Part shown: positions 22,153 through 33,549 of the stretch, piece by piece
How the letters are laid out: each line of letters begins with the position of its first letter
How positions within the stretch are numbered: position 1 is the stretch's first letter
The notes under the pieces: model-generated
Databases searched by the model: none
Told to the model about the DNA's origin: nothing
Seen by the model: only the letters and a program-made list of their open reading frames with translations
Made by a program: the position numbers and the translations under genes
NCBI GenBank assembly: GCA_013396915.1
Contig: VWZL01003481.1
Span: 1 to 64,000, forward strand
From: Stercorarius parasiticus
Taxonomy: Eukaryota; Chordata; Aves; Charadriiformes; Stercorariidae
Direction of reading: 5' to 3'
Length of the DNA stretch: 64,000 bases

Positions 22153-23122
22153 CTTTATTAAGAAAGAAAAAGAAACAAACAAGAGAATGATGTGCCATTA
22201 GAACAGAAGTTCACAGTTAAGACCCTAAAGGGTGTGGTTTTGAGTAAGACACACTCAAAAGGAGTCCACATGGCGAAGTACCAAGTAAGACTCATAAGGC
22301 TCATTGCTTTAACTCTTCCATTGCTGCCATTGAACGGGTTTAGCACAGAAGTATGCTTGGCTTTCAGCAACTGAGTCTTTATTGACAAGAAAGTGAGTTG
22401 CTCACAGAACACAGAAACTATAGTACTGCAGTATTACAGCAGCCTAGGGTCTGTTTGGATTAATTTGCAGGTGCTGCCACAACTTTATTAAATAACCTCC
22501 ATCAGCTGAAAAGAGGAATCACTGCAAGTTAGGAATTAATTTGTAGTACTCAATATTGCGTACTTTTGGAAAGGTGAAGCAGCAAGCTGTCTCTGTTGAG
22601 AGCATGGCTCACTGCTGAACTTCACTACACAAGAACAGTTTTCCATGGATTAGATCAATCCCTAAAGATCCTGTAACCCATTCCAGATGCATCCCTACTA
22701 CTTTAATCTAGGAAAAAACTTAAATTTATCTGCCAGGTAAATAAACTTACCTCTAGGGGTGGTCACTAGACTATGGTCATGTTAGACAAACACACAAAAT
22801 TGAAAGGTGATTTTCTACAGAATCAACAAGTGCACTGTATGTTTGTCCCAAAACACAATCTGCCTCTAATAAGACATGACCATCTCATGACAATGGAAAG
22901 CTGGGAAGCTGGTTCAAGTTACAGGAGTGATTTTCTCCATTTATTTTGAATAAAATCACCAAGCTATTGGAAATTAGCTATTAGCATTTGCTATTAGAAT
23001 GATAAGCTGCAGGCTAGGCTGTCCTTCCGACACATCCTTTTACCTTATTCACACCCACAGTCAACTATTTCGCTACCACTATTATACACTGATGGGAAAT
23101 ATTCATATGAAATACACTATGC
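22153..23122. other. PTPN13 intron w18-w19, 970 bases
   Basis: No gene or nameable repeat seen. Its 5' (transcript) end begins with GC rather than GT; see w18. Confidence 0.6.
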
Positions 23123-23589
23123 CTTTTTAGCTGGATGTTGCTCCTGACTGCTGGAATAAGTTGCTTCATCCATGTCAGAATCCCCTCGGTCGGAATACTC
23201 CACAGACTCGACTACTCCAGGCCTTTGATTTTTCGCTCGGGTACTGTCAGATGAGGATCTTCTCTTCTCATTCATTTTAGAAAGCCCAGACTGGGAATCA
23301 CTGTAATGCTGAGGATCTTGCTGGGCTCTACCACTGGCACGTTTGCCAAAAAAGTTGGCTGTCTGGCTCTGAGACAGGCTGGCACTCTCTGTTCTGGAAT
23401 CCTGGGACCTCACGCTTCCATCCCGCTTGCCTCCTGACAAACCAGACAAACTCCCTGAAACAGGTCTCTGGTGACCACGTGACCGGTTGTGTTCTTCTGA
23501 AGAGGACTCTGCCTCATTGTCCTGCACTGATGATGGCCTCCTTAAATAACCCCTGGTTCCATTACTGATGTATGCAGCATTAGATGATG
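23123..23589 (-). CDS. PTPN13: PTPN13 exon w18: long Ser-rich linker between PDZ1 and PDZ2
   Basis: A 467-base exon. It includes RSQDSRTESASLSQSQ and YSDRGDSDMDEATYSSSQ, both near-identical to mammals, within a poorly conserved, disorder-type sequence. Acceptor TTTTTCAG. The frame reads through to a TAG immediately after the exon. The only donor consistent with phase 0 and with the next exon is AAAAAG followed by GCATAG, a GC-type donor with a weak +4/+5; otherwise a base error or an unseen donor must be assumed. Confidence 0.93.
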
Positions 23590-23972
23590 CTGAAAAACCA
23601 GGAGACAAGACAGTCATCAGTAACCGGTAACATGTTATCTGCAGTACGACACAAATTTCTCAGCTTACAACCACGTAAGGTTTTACCTGTTCATATTATG
23701 CAAAACGCTTTCCGTTTACAATGCAACCAATGGGTCCTCACCAAAGGCTACCATCAAACACTTTGTTCGCTCTCAGAACACAATTTCAAGCATATACTAC
23801 CTGGGGTTCCTTACAGAAGTGACTGCAGTTATAGGGTGATGTTTTACAGCTATCTCAGTTGATTAGATTAGTAATTTTAAAGAAACACAGAAAGAACTTT
23901 ACAAAAGGTGTTAGAGAAGGCAGAGTGCTCAAACAACAACTCTTTAATAATAAGGAATATTTCTCTCCATAC

Positions 23973-24104
23973 CTTTGGATAGCTTGTCCTTGGGCTGAGA
24001 GATAACAAGTGTCACATCTTCAGGTGCATTCTCCAAAATTTCTAATGCTGCATGGTGGCTGACGCCTTCTAAACTTGTACTATTTACAGATATTAGTCGG
24101 TGTC
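23973..24104 (-). CDS. PTPN13: PTPN13 exon w17: second half of PDZ1
   Basis: Encodes HRLISVNSTSLEGVSHHAAL, EILENAPEDVTLVISQPKDK and LSK. The conserved turn reads KPGHRLISVN with w16, whereas mammals have KPGDRLISVN. Acceptor TCGTGCAG, donor GTATGG, 132 bases, phase 1 at both ends. The introns 23590-23972 and 24105-24828 show only a C run at 24484-24493. Confidence 0.96.
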
Positions 24105-24828
24105 CTGCACGAAAGGGTTTGTTCAGATACAATGTAACATCGACATTTTTATCCATCAGTAAGAATGTTGAGTACAGGTCTGAAAATCTCTACAAAATGC
24201 ATCGATTAAAAATTACTAAGATTCAAGTGATGTTGGAATAGGGAACTCTAATCATTAAAAAACCCCCAAACCTAAACAAACCACAAGAACTGGTTATGAA
24301 CATTTCCTCTTTTTAAATGTGGCAAACCTTTCCACATTATGATTTCTACCTTCTCTTCTGCTGTAGAAAAACGGATGCAAAAGCAAATATCAAGAAGAAA
24401 AATAAGCAATATGCAGTTCAAGGCACAGAACAAAATGAAAAGAAAAAAAACCAAGCAGATATTAAATAAAATAAATTTTCTTCCCCCCCCCCACTATACT
24501 AGCTACATGGTTACATTCACTTTTTCTAAAATCAAAGTATGGATTTGGAGTTTTAAAAAATTGAAATTACAAAGCATCTATAAACAGACAATAGCAAATA
24601 AAGCCCTTTATATGTAACTTTAAGTTTCTGCTACTTCAAGCTTTATCATTTTTACTTTGATTTGAATGACTTTTGTTTTTGTATAGTTTAACAAAGAAGT
24701 ATCACCAGATTTCAGAAGTTATCCAGAAGGTAAGGGACTGACGCCCGCAGCCATAGATGGAAATGGTACTACATATGTGTTTGGCCTTTTCTTTCATGTA
24801 TACAACTCTTCTTATTTACACTGTTCAC

Positions 24829-24936
24829 CTGGTTTTAGAGAGCCTTCCAAATCAGCTGGCCCTCCAGGAATAACTGAATGAATAAAAATTCCCAGATCAA
24901 GTTTCCCCGTCTTCTCTCCGCCGACTATTTGAAAGC
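24829..24936 (-). CDS. PTPN13: PTPN13 exon w16: first half of PDZ1
   Basis: Encodes FQIVGGEKTGKLDLGIFIHS then VIPGGPADLEGSLKP, continuing the GLGF loop started in w15. Mammals have FQIIGGEKMGRLDLGIFISS. Acceptor TTAATAG, donor GTGAAC, 108 bases, phase 1 at both ends. Confidence 0.96.
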
Positions 24937-26185
24937 CTATTAAAAAAGTCCCAAAGCAGGCAAAAATGTCAGTGATCACAGTGTAACTTAACAGAATACA
25001 AGTCCATATTTCAGATCGGACAAAAACTTAGTCATTCTAATAAATGTAAAGTAAAAGAAAACTATACATCTCAAAGAAGTCTACGTGAAAGTAAGTGGTA
25101 AAGCTTTTTTGATTAAGCTATATTGCATTTGCTGTTTTTGAGAAAGCATTTCGCTTTGTCTAGCTGGCTTCCCAGAAAATTCCAGGAAAGGCTACAGAAG
25201 ACAACTGTGTCAAGAGAAACACTTGCACAAACAGATGACATTACATGTACATTTGCTGACCAGATGAAATGTATTTTCTCTTACTTCAAAATTTTTTTTT
25301 CCCTCCATTGTTAGATTCACCTAAATGTTTGACCCTGGTCTTAACTGAGTTTTTCAACTCCTTGTTTTGAAGCTTCTAATCTAGTTCTGCTAATTCTACC
25401 AGGTAAACCTGGGAAGTATGTTCAAGACAAGAAAACAGAAGATAGCAGGCCTTCTCTATTGTAGCTAAAACAGCAAAGTACGACAGATTGCATGGGGAAG
25501 AAAAAGAAGAAAGCTGTGACAGCTTGTAGGCTTTTTCTCCTCTTCAAATGTATGCAACAGTCCAATTTTGAATGACAGACAGAACAATGTCCTTAAGGAC
25601 ACTTTAGAGAGCCTCCCTAAAGCACAATACCAACACCAAATTACTCATTACTCATACAGGGAAAAATTATGTGGGTTTATGAAAAAACTCAGCAGTAGAA
25701 GGAGGAATGGAATGCAAATATCTCATCCTCCAGCCTCCTTTACCCTCAAATTTGTGTTCCATCTGATCGTATTACAAGAGTAAGAAAAACACTCCACAAT
25801 TAGCTCATAATGGCTTTATAATGTCTTTTTTTGTTTAAAGCCTTCAAGCTGTCACAGCTGTGAGGTTTCCACACAGACAAAAATCTTATACCTGAACACA
25901 GAGATAAACCTTAAAAGCCAAATTTTATGATCACTAGTTTACAATAGAAATATTATCCTACACTTACAATATGGAAAAACTGAGAAACAGACTCGCTTAA
26001 ACATCATTCAACAGAACAGTAGCAGGTGCTAACCAAGTAGCATCTGAAATGCCTTCGAAATCCAGCTACTGTCTGCACTGCCTTCCTCATTCCTACAATA
26101 AACACTTAAACACAGACCAGAAAACTTTATTTTCTTTTTTGGCTTCTAGGAACACACATGACAACAACAATTTTAAAGCACTTAC
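24937..26185. other. PTPN13 intron w15-w16 with a long inverted repeat
   Basis: About 1.25 kb of intron. It contains a 23-bp inverted repeat with one mismatch, arms 25512-25534 and 25837-25859 (see the repeat entry). Otherwise no gene or named repeat. Confidence 0.65.
25512..25859. repeat. Inverted repeat, two 23-bp arms with 302-bp spacer
   Basis: The left arm reads AGCTGTGACAGCTTG then TAGGCTTT. The reverse complement of the right arm reads AGCTGTGACAGCTTG then AAGGCTTT, so 22 of 23 positions pair. The outer 13 bases of each arm are themselves palindromic (AGCTGT-G-ACAGCT). No target-site duplication is evident outside the arms. It could be a decayed foldback or MITE-like element, or an RNA-pairing element in the PTPN13 pre-mRNA. 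I do not recognise a family. Confidence 0.7.
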
Positions 26186-26278
26186 CTAAGCCCAATTGTT
26201 CATCCTTTTTCAAGTTCACCAAAGTGATCTCTCTTTCTGGTGAGGCAACTCTGGTTTGTGTTGTTTGCAGAGAGTCAA
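26186..26278 (-). CDS. PTPN13: PTPN13 exon w15: linker end and first strand of PDZ1
   Basis: Encodes DSLQTTQTRVASPEREITLV then NLKKDEQLGLG. SPEREITLVNLKKD matches mammals exactly, and GLG is the start of the PDZ1 carboxylate-binding loop, split by the intron. Acceptor CTTTTCAG, donor GTAAGT, 93 bases, phase 1 at both ends. The 1.3-kb intron 26279-27559 holds nothing recognisable beyond a poly-A near 26920-26932. Confidence 0.94.
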
Positions 26279-27559
26279 CTGAAAAGCCAACATTTCATGA
26301 TCAGATGCTACCTGAATGCTTCCCTTCAGGTTTGTCTTGAAGTTCTATTCCATTAAAAAAAAGGTAACTTCTCTGATAACCTGAAAAGCTGTTCTGAACT
26401 AGTGGGTCCAACTTTCATCTTCCAAGCCATGTCCAAATATAAAATGAAACAACAAACCACCACCGTTGTAACTCAGTCCCATCTTCAGCAGTTAAAACCT
26501 TTTATTCCTCCTAAGAAAAGCACTTAGCATAGTCTCTTCGAATCATAACACAACTGAGCCCTAGAATCTTCAAACTGATTAGCCTTAGTTTAGCAAAGTA
26601 TTCATATCTTTGTTTACATGCCCTGCTCATGTAGCACATCGCTAAAAGTGAAACTGAGGCTTATTATATGAAGTTACTGAAAGGTTACTCAGTGAGTTCT
26701 CTTAATGGTGGTCCTTCATTAAAAACAACCAACATTAGAATATCTACTAAAACCTATCTTGTTTATTTCCTCATTTGCTGCTGATCCCCAGGCTGCTGAT
26801 TCTGCCTCTTCCAAAATTCGAACACCTTCATAATAGATTTATGTGACTCCTGAGGGTTCCCAACAGGTTAAAGTAGACCCAGGCACTTAAGAGACAGAAG
26901 GAGCATGATTTGGAGGAGGAAAAAAAAAAAAAGCCAGTCTCTTGAAATTTCAGGAAACATCAACATACTGTAAGTCTGAACTCATGAATTTGCTGCCTAG
27001 AGAAGATACAACTCATTTGATCTGGAGTGCCTGCCATACTTTTGCCTTAAGTGGAACATGCAATTCCACAACAGCAGAAACCTACAGAGCTCTACACACT
27101 GGTACAAGCAGAAAACAGTGGTGCAAGACAGTGCAGCAGACTGCACCACCTGGAGAAGGAGTTTTTCACCCACAAAACCAAGTCAAACCTAAAGAGCAGA
27201 AGAGCTAAAAAGAAAACAGTCTTCTTGGGCTCTACAGAACCAGTAACCTCACAAGGAAGGGAAATGAGCTTTGACGAGCATGGTATGTTAGGTAGTAGCA
27301 TCCTTCAAGTCTCAAACTAAACAGACACTATTCATATTTGAAAAATATTACACACAGATGTCAAAGTCTTCCCCAAGAAGCAATCCAAAGGAAATATTAG
27401 GAGTTGTATTTAGGAAAATATTTAGGAGTTGCAGTATCCAACTATCTGGGAGAGGTATTTGATTTAAGAATAGAGAAGAAACAGGACAGAAACAGCACCT
27501 GACAAGTACTTCACAAACCTACTGAATTAATTCTATAGGCATATTATTTATCAACTTAC

Positions 27560-27616
27560 TGCTCTCTTTTAACAGCGTCTGTGATGGAAGATTTCCTGAA
27601 GTATTCATGCTAACAC
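27560..27616 (-). CDS. PTPN13: PTPN13 exon w14: 57-base cassette exon
   Basis: Encodes VSMNTSGNLPSQTLLKES after a split Gly codon. It matches mammalian GMTMHSSGNSSSQVPLKEN. The length, 57 bases with phase 1 on both sides, is the same as the segment missing from one known mammalian PTPN13 isoform, so skipping is likely here also. Acceptor GTCACAG, donor GTAAGT. Confidence 0.92.
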
Positions 27617-29549
27617 CTGTGACATGAATGGAAATATTACACATTATTATAAGTATATTTTTAATACAAAAGCTACCAAGAAGTATTTCATACTTTACAC
27701 AGTACAGATGAGCTCACTGACAGTACCAGATTACTTATTTTAAAAATGAATAAACATGAAAGTAGTTTTGGATGAGCAAATACAAATTACTCATGTACTT
27801 TGGCTGTAGTTCAAGGTTCAGACTGATGGTTAGCTCACGCAGAAGCAAAGAATTAAAGAAAGGACAGAGGGTTTGGCCTTTACAATCACTGTTAACTTCA
27901 GATAAAATTAATGGATCTTTAAGAAAGAAAGTCAAGACTGCATTTTCTGACAGGATTGGATGAATATGCATATAACCTAATATATGAATTAATCAAATAT
28001 TAATATAACCAAATAAACCAACACAACAGGAATCTTGTAAGATCTTGTACAGTTACAAGTAAGTTGCTGCAGTAACAAGCAATTTGAACAGAGTACTTCT
28101 ATTTGAATTGGTTTATATATAGAATTATATTTTCTTTAGAATGAACAACGCTAAGCAAATATGGCCATACTTTAAAGAGGATAAAGTAATAAATGTACTA
28201 AGTTATGAATGGAAATGAGGTAAGATAATTCGGCTTCTTAGGGAAGTAGTTCTGGCCTTTTCCGAATCTCTGAACCTTAAAGTTTCACCTGGTGAGTTTC
28301 ATCATGCAAAGAATGTGCATCTCCCAGCAAAAGGCAAAGTGATGCAGCACGACTTTCTGACATACAGCTAAGATCCTCACCAGAACTGCTGCCCAGATTA
28401 TGGGTAAGCACATAACAGTAATTGTAAGGCTAAAAGCATAGGATAAATGGCTGCGACCACTCACTAGAGAAACTGCATGCCTCACCTCAGTCTTCAGTAG
28501 CTTATGCTCTTGGTACTGAAAATGCATGGTTCCAAGTCAGCCCTGGTTTCAAGGGCAGTGGGGGCAGATGTAGTAAGCGTTTCTATGTCACACACTATTT
28601 TTGGGGTGTGTTGTTTTTTGTTGGTTTTTTTTTTTTCTCTCTTTTTCTTCAGGTTCTTTTGCAAGTTTGTTTATATTGACCCCCAGAAACTTAACCTTCT
28701 TCCACTTTTTCTGATGTTCTGCGACTAATCAATATTTTAATATTAAGCAAAAGCAAAGCAAGAAAAGCAAGCTAAGGCTGCAAATGTTCCAGTCATTGTA
28801 GTTTCCATTATTGTAACAGGGAAACTGATGACACACAGATATTAAAAATTAATGTACAATAACCCAACATGCGAGTTTAAGTCTATTTAGCTGCTCTGAA
28901 ACTTTTTTTTTAATGTGAACTCCGTATTTTTAACACCTAGTAAGACAATTTGTGTGCAATACAATCCTTGCCAAGAAAATGGAGTAAGTACATCTGGCTT
29001 AGTTCATTACAAGAGTGTTTTTGTAAAATACCCAACACACCGCAGAAAAAATTGTACTGAATTTATTATATCCATATGAGACCAGACAAAAAAGAACTGT
29101 GCAGTTACTGCTCAGAGGTACCAGCCAATAGCACCTTATGCCAAACTGAGTGCACTTCCAAAAATCACTCCCTGTGTCCTTTCCACTTAAAGAGTTCAAG
29201 CTTGATAAACAAGCTTGAAGACTAGCACATTATTGAAAGATCCACGCAATAAAATGGCACTCTGAAGGGACAAAATGGAAGATGTTTTCTGGAACAGCGT
29301 TTACTGTCAAGAACTAATACTTTGCACTCCTCTGTACAGACTAGTGTTGTCCAAAGGATTTTTGATTCATTGCAACAATTATTCAGGAACAACAGCTAAT
29401 TGGCCTGGATTACTTTAACATGTGATACTCTGCTCCCTTTTTCAAATTGAAATATTACCATGAGTTAATAAATATATCAAAGCATTACACCCAAAGCAAT
29501 TTTAGAGGTTAGTTAGTAAATACAGTAATATTATTTTTTGCGTGCTGAC
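27617..29549. other. PTPN13 intron w13-w14, 1.9 kb
   Basis: Contains a pyrimidine-rich patch at 28615-28655 and a perfect 10-bp hairpin at 29195-29219. No gene seen. Confidence 0.6.
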
Positions 29550-29647
29550 CTACAACATAGGCTTGACCGGTATCTTCAATAGATGATGAGTCTGAGTCAT
29601 TTTTCTTTCTTTCAGGGCTTCTACTTAAACCTGCATGAGATTTTGAA
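29550..29647 (-). CDS. PTPN13: PTPN13 exon w13: linker with RSPER motif
   Basis: Encodes SKSHAGLSRSPERKKNDSDS then SSIEDTGQAYVVG, matching mammalian LNRSPERRKHESDSSSIEDP. Acceptor TCTTTAAG, donor GTCAGC, 98 bases, phase 2 in and phase 1 out. A 168-base intron separates it from w12. Confidence 0.95.
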
Positions 29648-29815
29648 CTTAAAGAGGAGAAGGAGAGAAGGGGGAACCAGACAGAGGGAAGAGGAAGTTG
29701 GGAGAGGGAAGGATCAATGTAATAAAATAATGGTATGAATAATAAATCAAAACTGATGCAAACTGTACATTGACTGTACACAAAGATATTGCAGGGTGGT
29801 CAGAGAGACCCTTAC

Positions 29816-30239
29816 TTGCTCAGTTTTAATGCTCCCGCTGCTGATCCAGTATCAAATTTTGGCATTTGCTGAAAGACTCTTCCCATTATGTCTTCTATTT
29901 TTTGTGGGGAAGAGTCCAAAGCAGTAATAATATTTTTCCTTGGGGGGTAAACCGAGATGTGGCTCTGACTCAGATCGTGAAATGACTTGCTCATAACCCT
30001 GGGTCTTTCCTCCCATGGAGTCTTATCATTCTTGTCCTTTGACGAGCCAGGAAGTGGCTGGAAGAGTGAAAGCTCAGAGCAGGACAACCTCTTCAGAATC
30101 TCTGCTTGAACAGACAGAGGTCGAACGGCAAGTCGGTTCAAAGTGCTGCTGGCCAGGCTACCAGTACTGATTGCTCGTCCCATGTTGAAACCTTTGACAG
30201 AGTCTGCATGAAGGTTTAGGCTCCTAAATGAAGCCCTTT
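29816..30239 (-). CDS. PTPN13: PTPN13 exon w12: long linker after the FERM domain
   Basis: A 424-base exon encoding ERASFRSLNLHADSVKGFNM, GRAISTGSLASSTLNRLAVR, PLSVQAEILKRLSCSELSLF and MSKSFHDLSQ among others. These blocks are close to mammals; the 3' half, with TALDSSPQKIEDIMGRVF, is more diverged. Acceptor ATCCACAG, donor GTAAGG, phase 1 in and phase 2 out. Confidence 0.96.
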
Positions 30240-31332
30240 CTGTGGATTTATATTTTTTATTTAAAACAGAAAACAAACAAATTTAAGTTATACAGCACAG
30301 TTAGTGTGACCTCCTTGTGTAAAGCATGCATTTTAAACAACCAACATGCACAAAGCACATTTTCTCTAGATGCGTAGAGGTACATACCATCATCAGGTAC
30401 ATACAAACAACCACCATGTAGTTTGCTCAGGAAGCAAAGTTTGGAGTTCATGACATTACACTAACCTGACCACCTACAACACTGAAGTCCAAAAACACAG
30501 AATAGCAGAATATTTATCCCCTTATTAGTATGAAGACTCATATTCCCTGTTAAACTGCTGTGTTAAACTTATATACAGGCACATCATCTCTTTCTGCAAC
30601 GCAAATAAATATCCTCAAGCCAAGTGACCTAGAAGACTACACTTCATTTATCCTGCTTATATATGTCTTTTCTAGAATTTGAACAAATAGGGCTCACTCA
30701 CCTCTACACTATCAGATCCTACCAAACTTCTATCCATTCATTGCTTAGTTTTCGCATGAGTTCCTGACATGCTTATAGTACAGCTGCAAAGTTGTGGGGC
30801 TTGGCAGTATCTCTACCTGGTTAAAGAGCATCAGTTCACTCAGATGCACTTGGGGGACTTCCCCTGCCAGAAACATCCTAAATGTTCTAGCACAGAACAG
30901 AAAGTGTTGACTAGGGCTTGCCAGACTTTTCGACTCATGAACTAGGATTCCCTTAAGCAGTAGAGAGAAACAGGTTTTGGATTGTAATTTAATTACTGTC
31001 AGCTGAGTCGTGGGAACTGTCTGGGTGGATGTTCTTAGCTGAAAGCAAATGCAAGATAATGCAACTTAGCCTAACGCCCTCTTAATTCAGAGCAAAGCTG
31101 AGCAGGGCTCATTTCTATTAGCCTAACTGCCTCCTATGGCTAGCAGTTAAGTTCCTGTGGTTTGGCTCTCTCACAGAAACTTGATAAGCTGTGGCAACAT
31201 GTTTGCTGGTTAAAGCCTTTAAAGGAAATCAGGCCATCTGAACCCTTCATAAACTCCACTGATGTCTTGAAGTCAGTTCCCAGGGAAGTCTGAGGAAAAG
31301 CAATGCTCAGCTGCATATACATTTCTGATTTA

Positions 31333-31382
31333 GGGTTAACTTGGGGTTTTGGGGGTTTTTTTTGGGGTTTTTTTTTTTTTTT
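31333..31382 (+). repeat. G/T-rich tract, possible G-quadruplex
   Basis: Four G runs at 31333-31335, 31343-31346, 31351-31355 and 31364-31367 are separated by 7, 4 and 8 bases and followed by a long T run. This is the pattern of a weak G-quadruplex on the plus strand, the strand not carried in PTPN13 RNA. Confidence 0.5.
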
Positions 31383-31756
31383 AAACTCTACATACAGCTA
31401 AGAAATAAGGTGCTTTAGGAAGCTGTACTATAACTCAAAAGGAAAATGCTACTTTTTGGTACACATTGTCCATTAGCTTTACTAAATACCAAAGTATTCA
31501 CCATTAAAGAGTGTATTTGGCAAATGCAACCTCAGCACTGTTATTCCAAAAGCCATTCCTTCCTCCAGTACCTAGGGCAGGAATTAACTGCAATAACTCA
31601 TGCTTTCTTTCTCTACAACAGGCATACTGATTGACAAGATTTAGTTGTGGAAGGTATTTTTTTTGTCCTTTTTTAAGGTGAATTAGTATACAACTACCAC
31701 TTCCTTACCCACACCAAATACTCTTCTAGCCATAGCCACCAGACAGACTTGACGAG

Positions 31757-31860
31757 CTATGTAAGAACGGTTTTGCTCTATCAGACCAGAGATCCACAAA
31801 TCTCAGGTTCCTGACTCTGACAGAAGCTATCAGTGACACTTGCTCTTGTCATGTTCCCAT
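31757..31860 (+). repeat. Possible ancient amniote interspersed repeat
   Basis: The order TATGTAAGAACGGTTTTGCT, then CAGACCAGAGATCCA, then CTGACTCTGACAGAAGC resembles an old repeat common in reptile and bird genomes whose usual form has GTCAGACCAAAGGTCC and CTGTCTCTGACAGTGGCC. The match is by memory only and heavily diverged. Confidence 0.35.
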
Positions 31861-33525
31861 CCTGGGGAAGACTACCTTAATAAAATATTCTAATCCCTCT
31901 TCTTGTGACATCGTACTTACCCTCTGCAAACACCAAAAAGGATTTCCCTATGGATTTCAGGTGAATACTTTCACATCATTATCTATATAGACATTAGGCG
32001 TTTCACACCTTCTGCCAACGCTTTAACGGAAAATTCTCACGTGCTCAAAACTTGTCCTTTGTAAGGCTGACTTAACCTTCACTTCAACTTTGTCGTTTTC
32101 TATATGCCCTTTCAGGAATCTAAACACCCATCTTAAAACTCAGTGCTTGGTTCTGTTCACTGCATGGCCACAGAAATCATGCAAAAAAGAAACCATCATT
32201 CCTCAGGTTATAGCTTATCACCTTTCTTATGCACCACAAAATTGCTAGTATTTTTTATTTTCCTTTTTTTGTTGTTTTTAAACATTGTGTCTCATCATCT
32301 CTTTCTATTCCTGCAGAAAAAAAATGTTATTCAAGAGGCATTTTCCTTTGATTTTCCAAGCCCTAGTCTTTCTATTAGATTTACATGTTTTAAAATGGGT
32401 TTCTCCCAGGTCACTGAAGGCATTACACAACAAGTGAAAAACATGCGATGGTACATCACAGGGGCTATGAAGTGCTCTCCCTCATGCCTCCATCCTCTTG
32501 TTAGGTTTCATGAAAATTTAACTGCCACTATGCATGCCAGGCTTTCTTCCTCATCTCAAAAGGTTTTCTCCATTCATTGGCTGAAATCAAGGTGAGTCTT
32601 GCAAGACACTGTAATATTGTATTTCTAAAGAATCTATCTTCGAAAGCATATTAATCTTCTGAAGTCTGCTTCTCCACCCCATGAACACTGCAAGCATTAC
32701 AGGCACATCCTTGTGTTCACTGTGCTGTTAACCCAGAATCAATCCTTAAGTAAGCAACCTTCAAAACATACACTTCCTGTGGTCATCAGCCTTGAGAGAA
32801 TAATACTGTCATCTGCCCTTTTTTTTTTTTTACTGTTTTGCTGAGTGCTTCCAACCACCAGTTTTTACTGACATTTTAAGGCCTCTAAAAAAAAAAAAAA
32901 GAAAAAAAGAATACTTGATGCTTCTGCAGGCCAAGAATAATGCTTCCCAAACACTGCCTGGGATTTCACTGCTCTAACAAAAGAAAAGCAGTACTTTTAA
33001 TTAATACATTATTTTGACTAGCTGCTTCATCCTTGTTTTCTCTTACCTGTATTACAATATTTTCTTTTTTAAAAATATCATTCTAGTAACTCTATTGCTA
33101 TGTGTGTACATATATGCAGGAGAGAAACATGGCTAACCAATTTATATCCGTAAAGTTATGACAAAAGCAAATTTTTTGCTCAAATTGTTTTTACTTTTAA
33201 TAACCAAGTGTAATGGAATTAACCGTAATACTGACTTATTTGTTTCTGATTACAAACGATTGATTAAATTTGAGACCTCTGAATTCCAGGTGATCTGCAC
33301 TGCACAGAAGCAAACTTCTTATTTTACACACTCCCAAAGCACAACACATACTGCATCTCTAAGAGCATCCAAGTTTGCCTAGCTAAGAAAGCCTTTCATG
33401 TACTGCTTTTCTTTGCAATTCAGGATAAGCAAGCACTAAGTCAGAGAATGGTACAAAGGCTTTAAGTCACTTGGTCCTATTTCTTTGCACTAAGTTAGTT
33501 GAATAGAAAAAAGGCTGCATATTTG

Positions 33526-33549
33526 CCCCCCCCCCCCNNNNNNNCCCCC
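33526..33549. other. Assembly gap in a poly-C run
   Basis: Twelve C bases, seven N bases at 33538-33544, then five more C bases. This looks like a homopolymer the assembler could not close. Confidence 0.95.

Noticed and set aside
32143..32595. 150-codon open frame on the plus strand in intron w11-w12
   Set aside because: Translation is hydrophobic and Ser-rich from T-rich DNA, has no family features and lies antisense inside an intron; likely chance.
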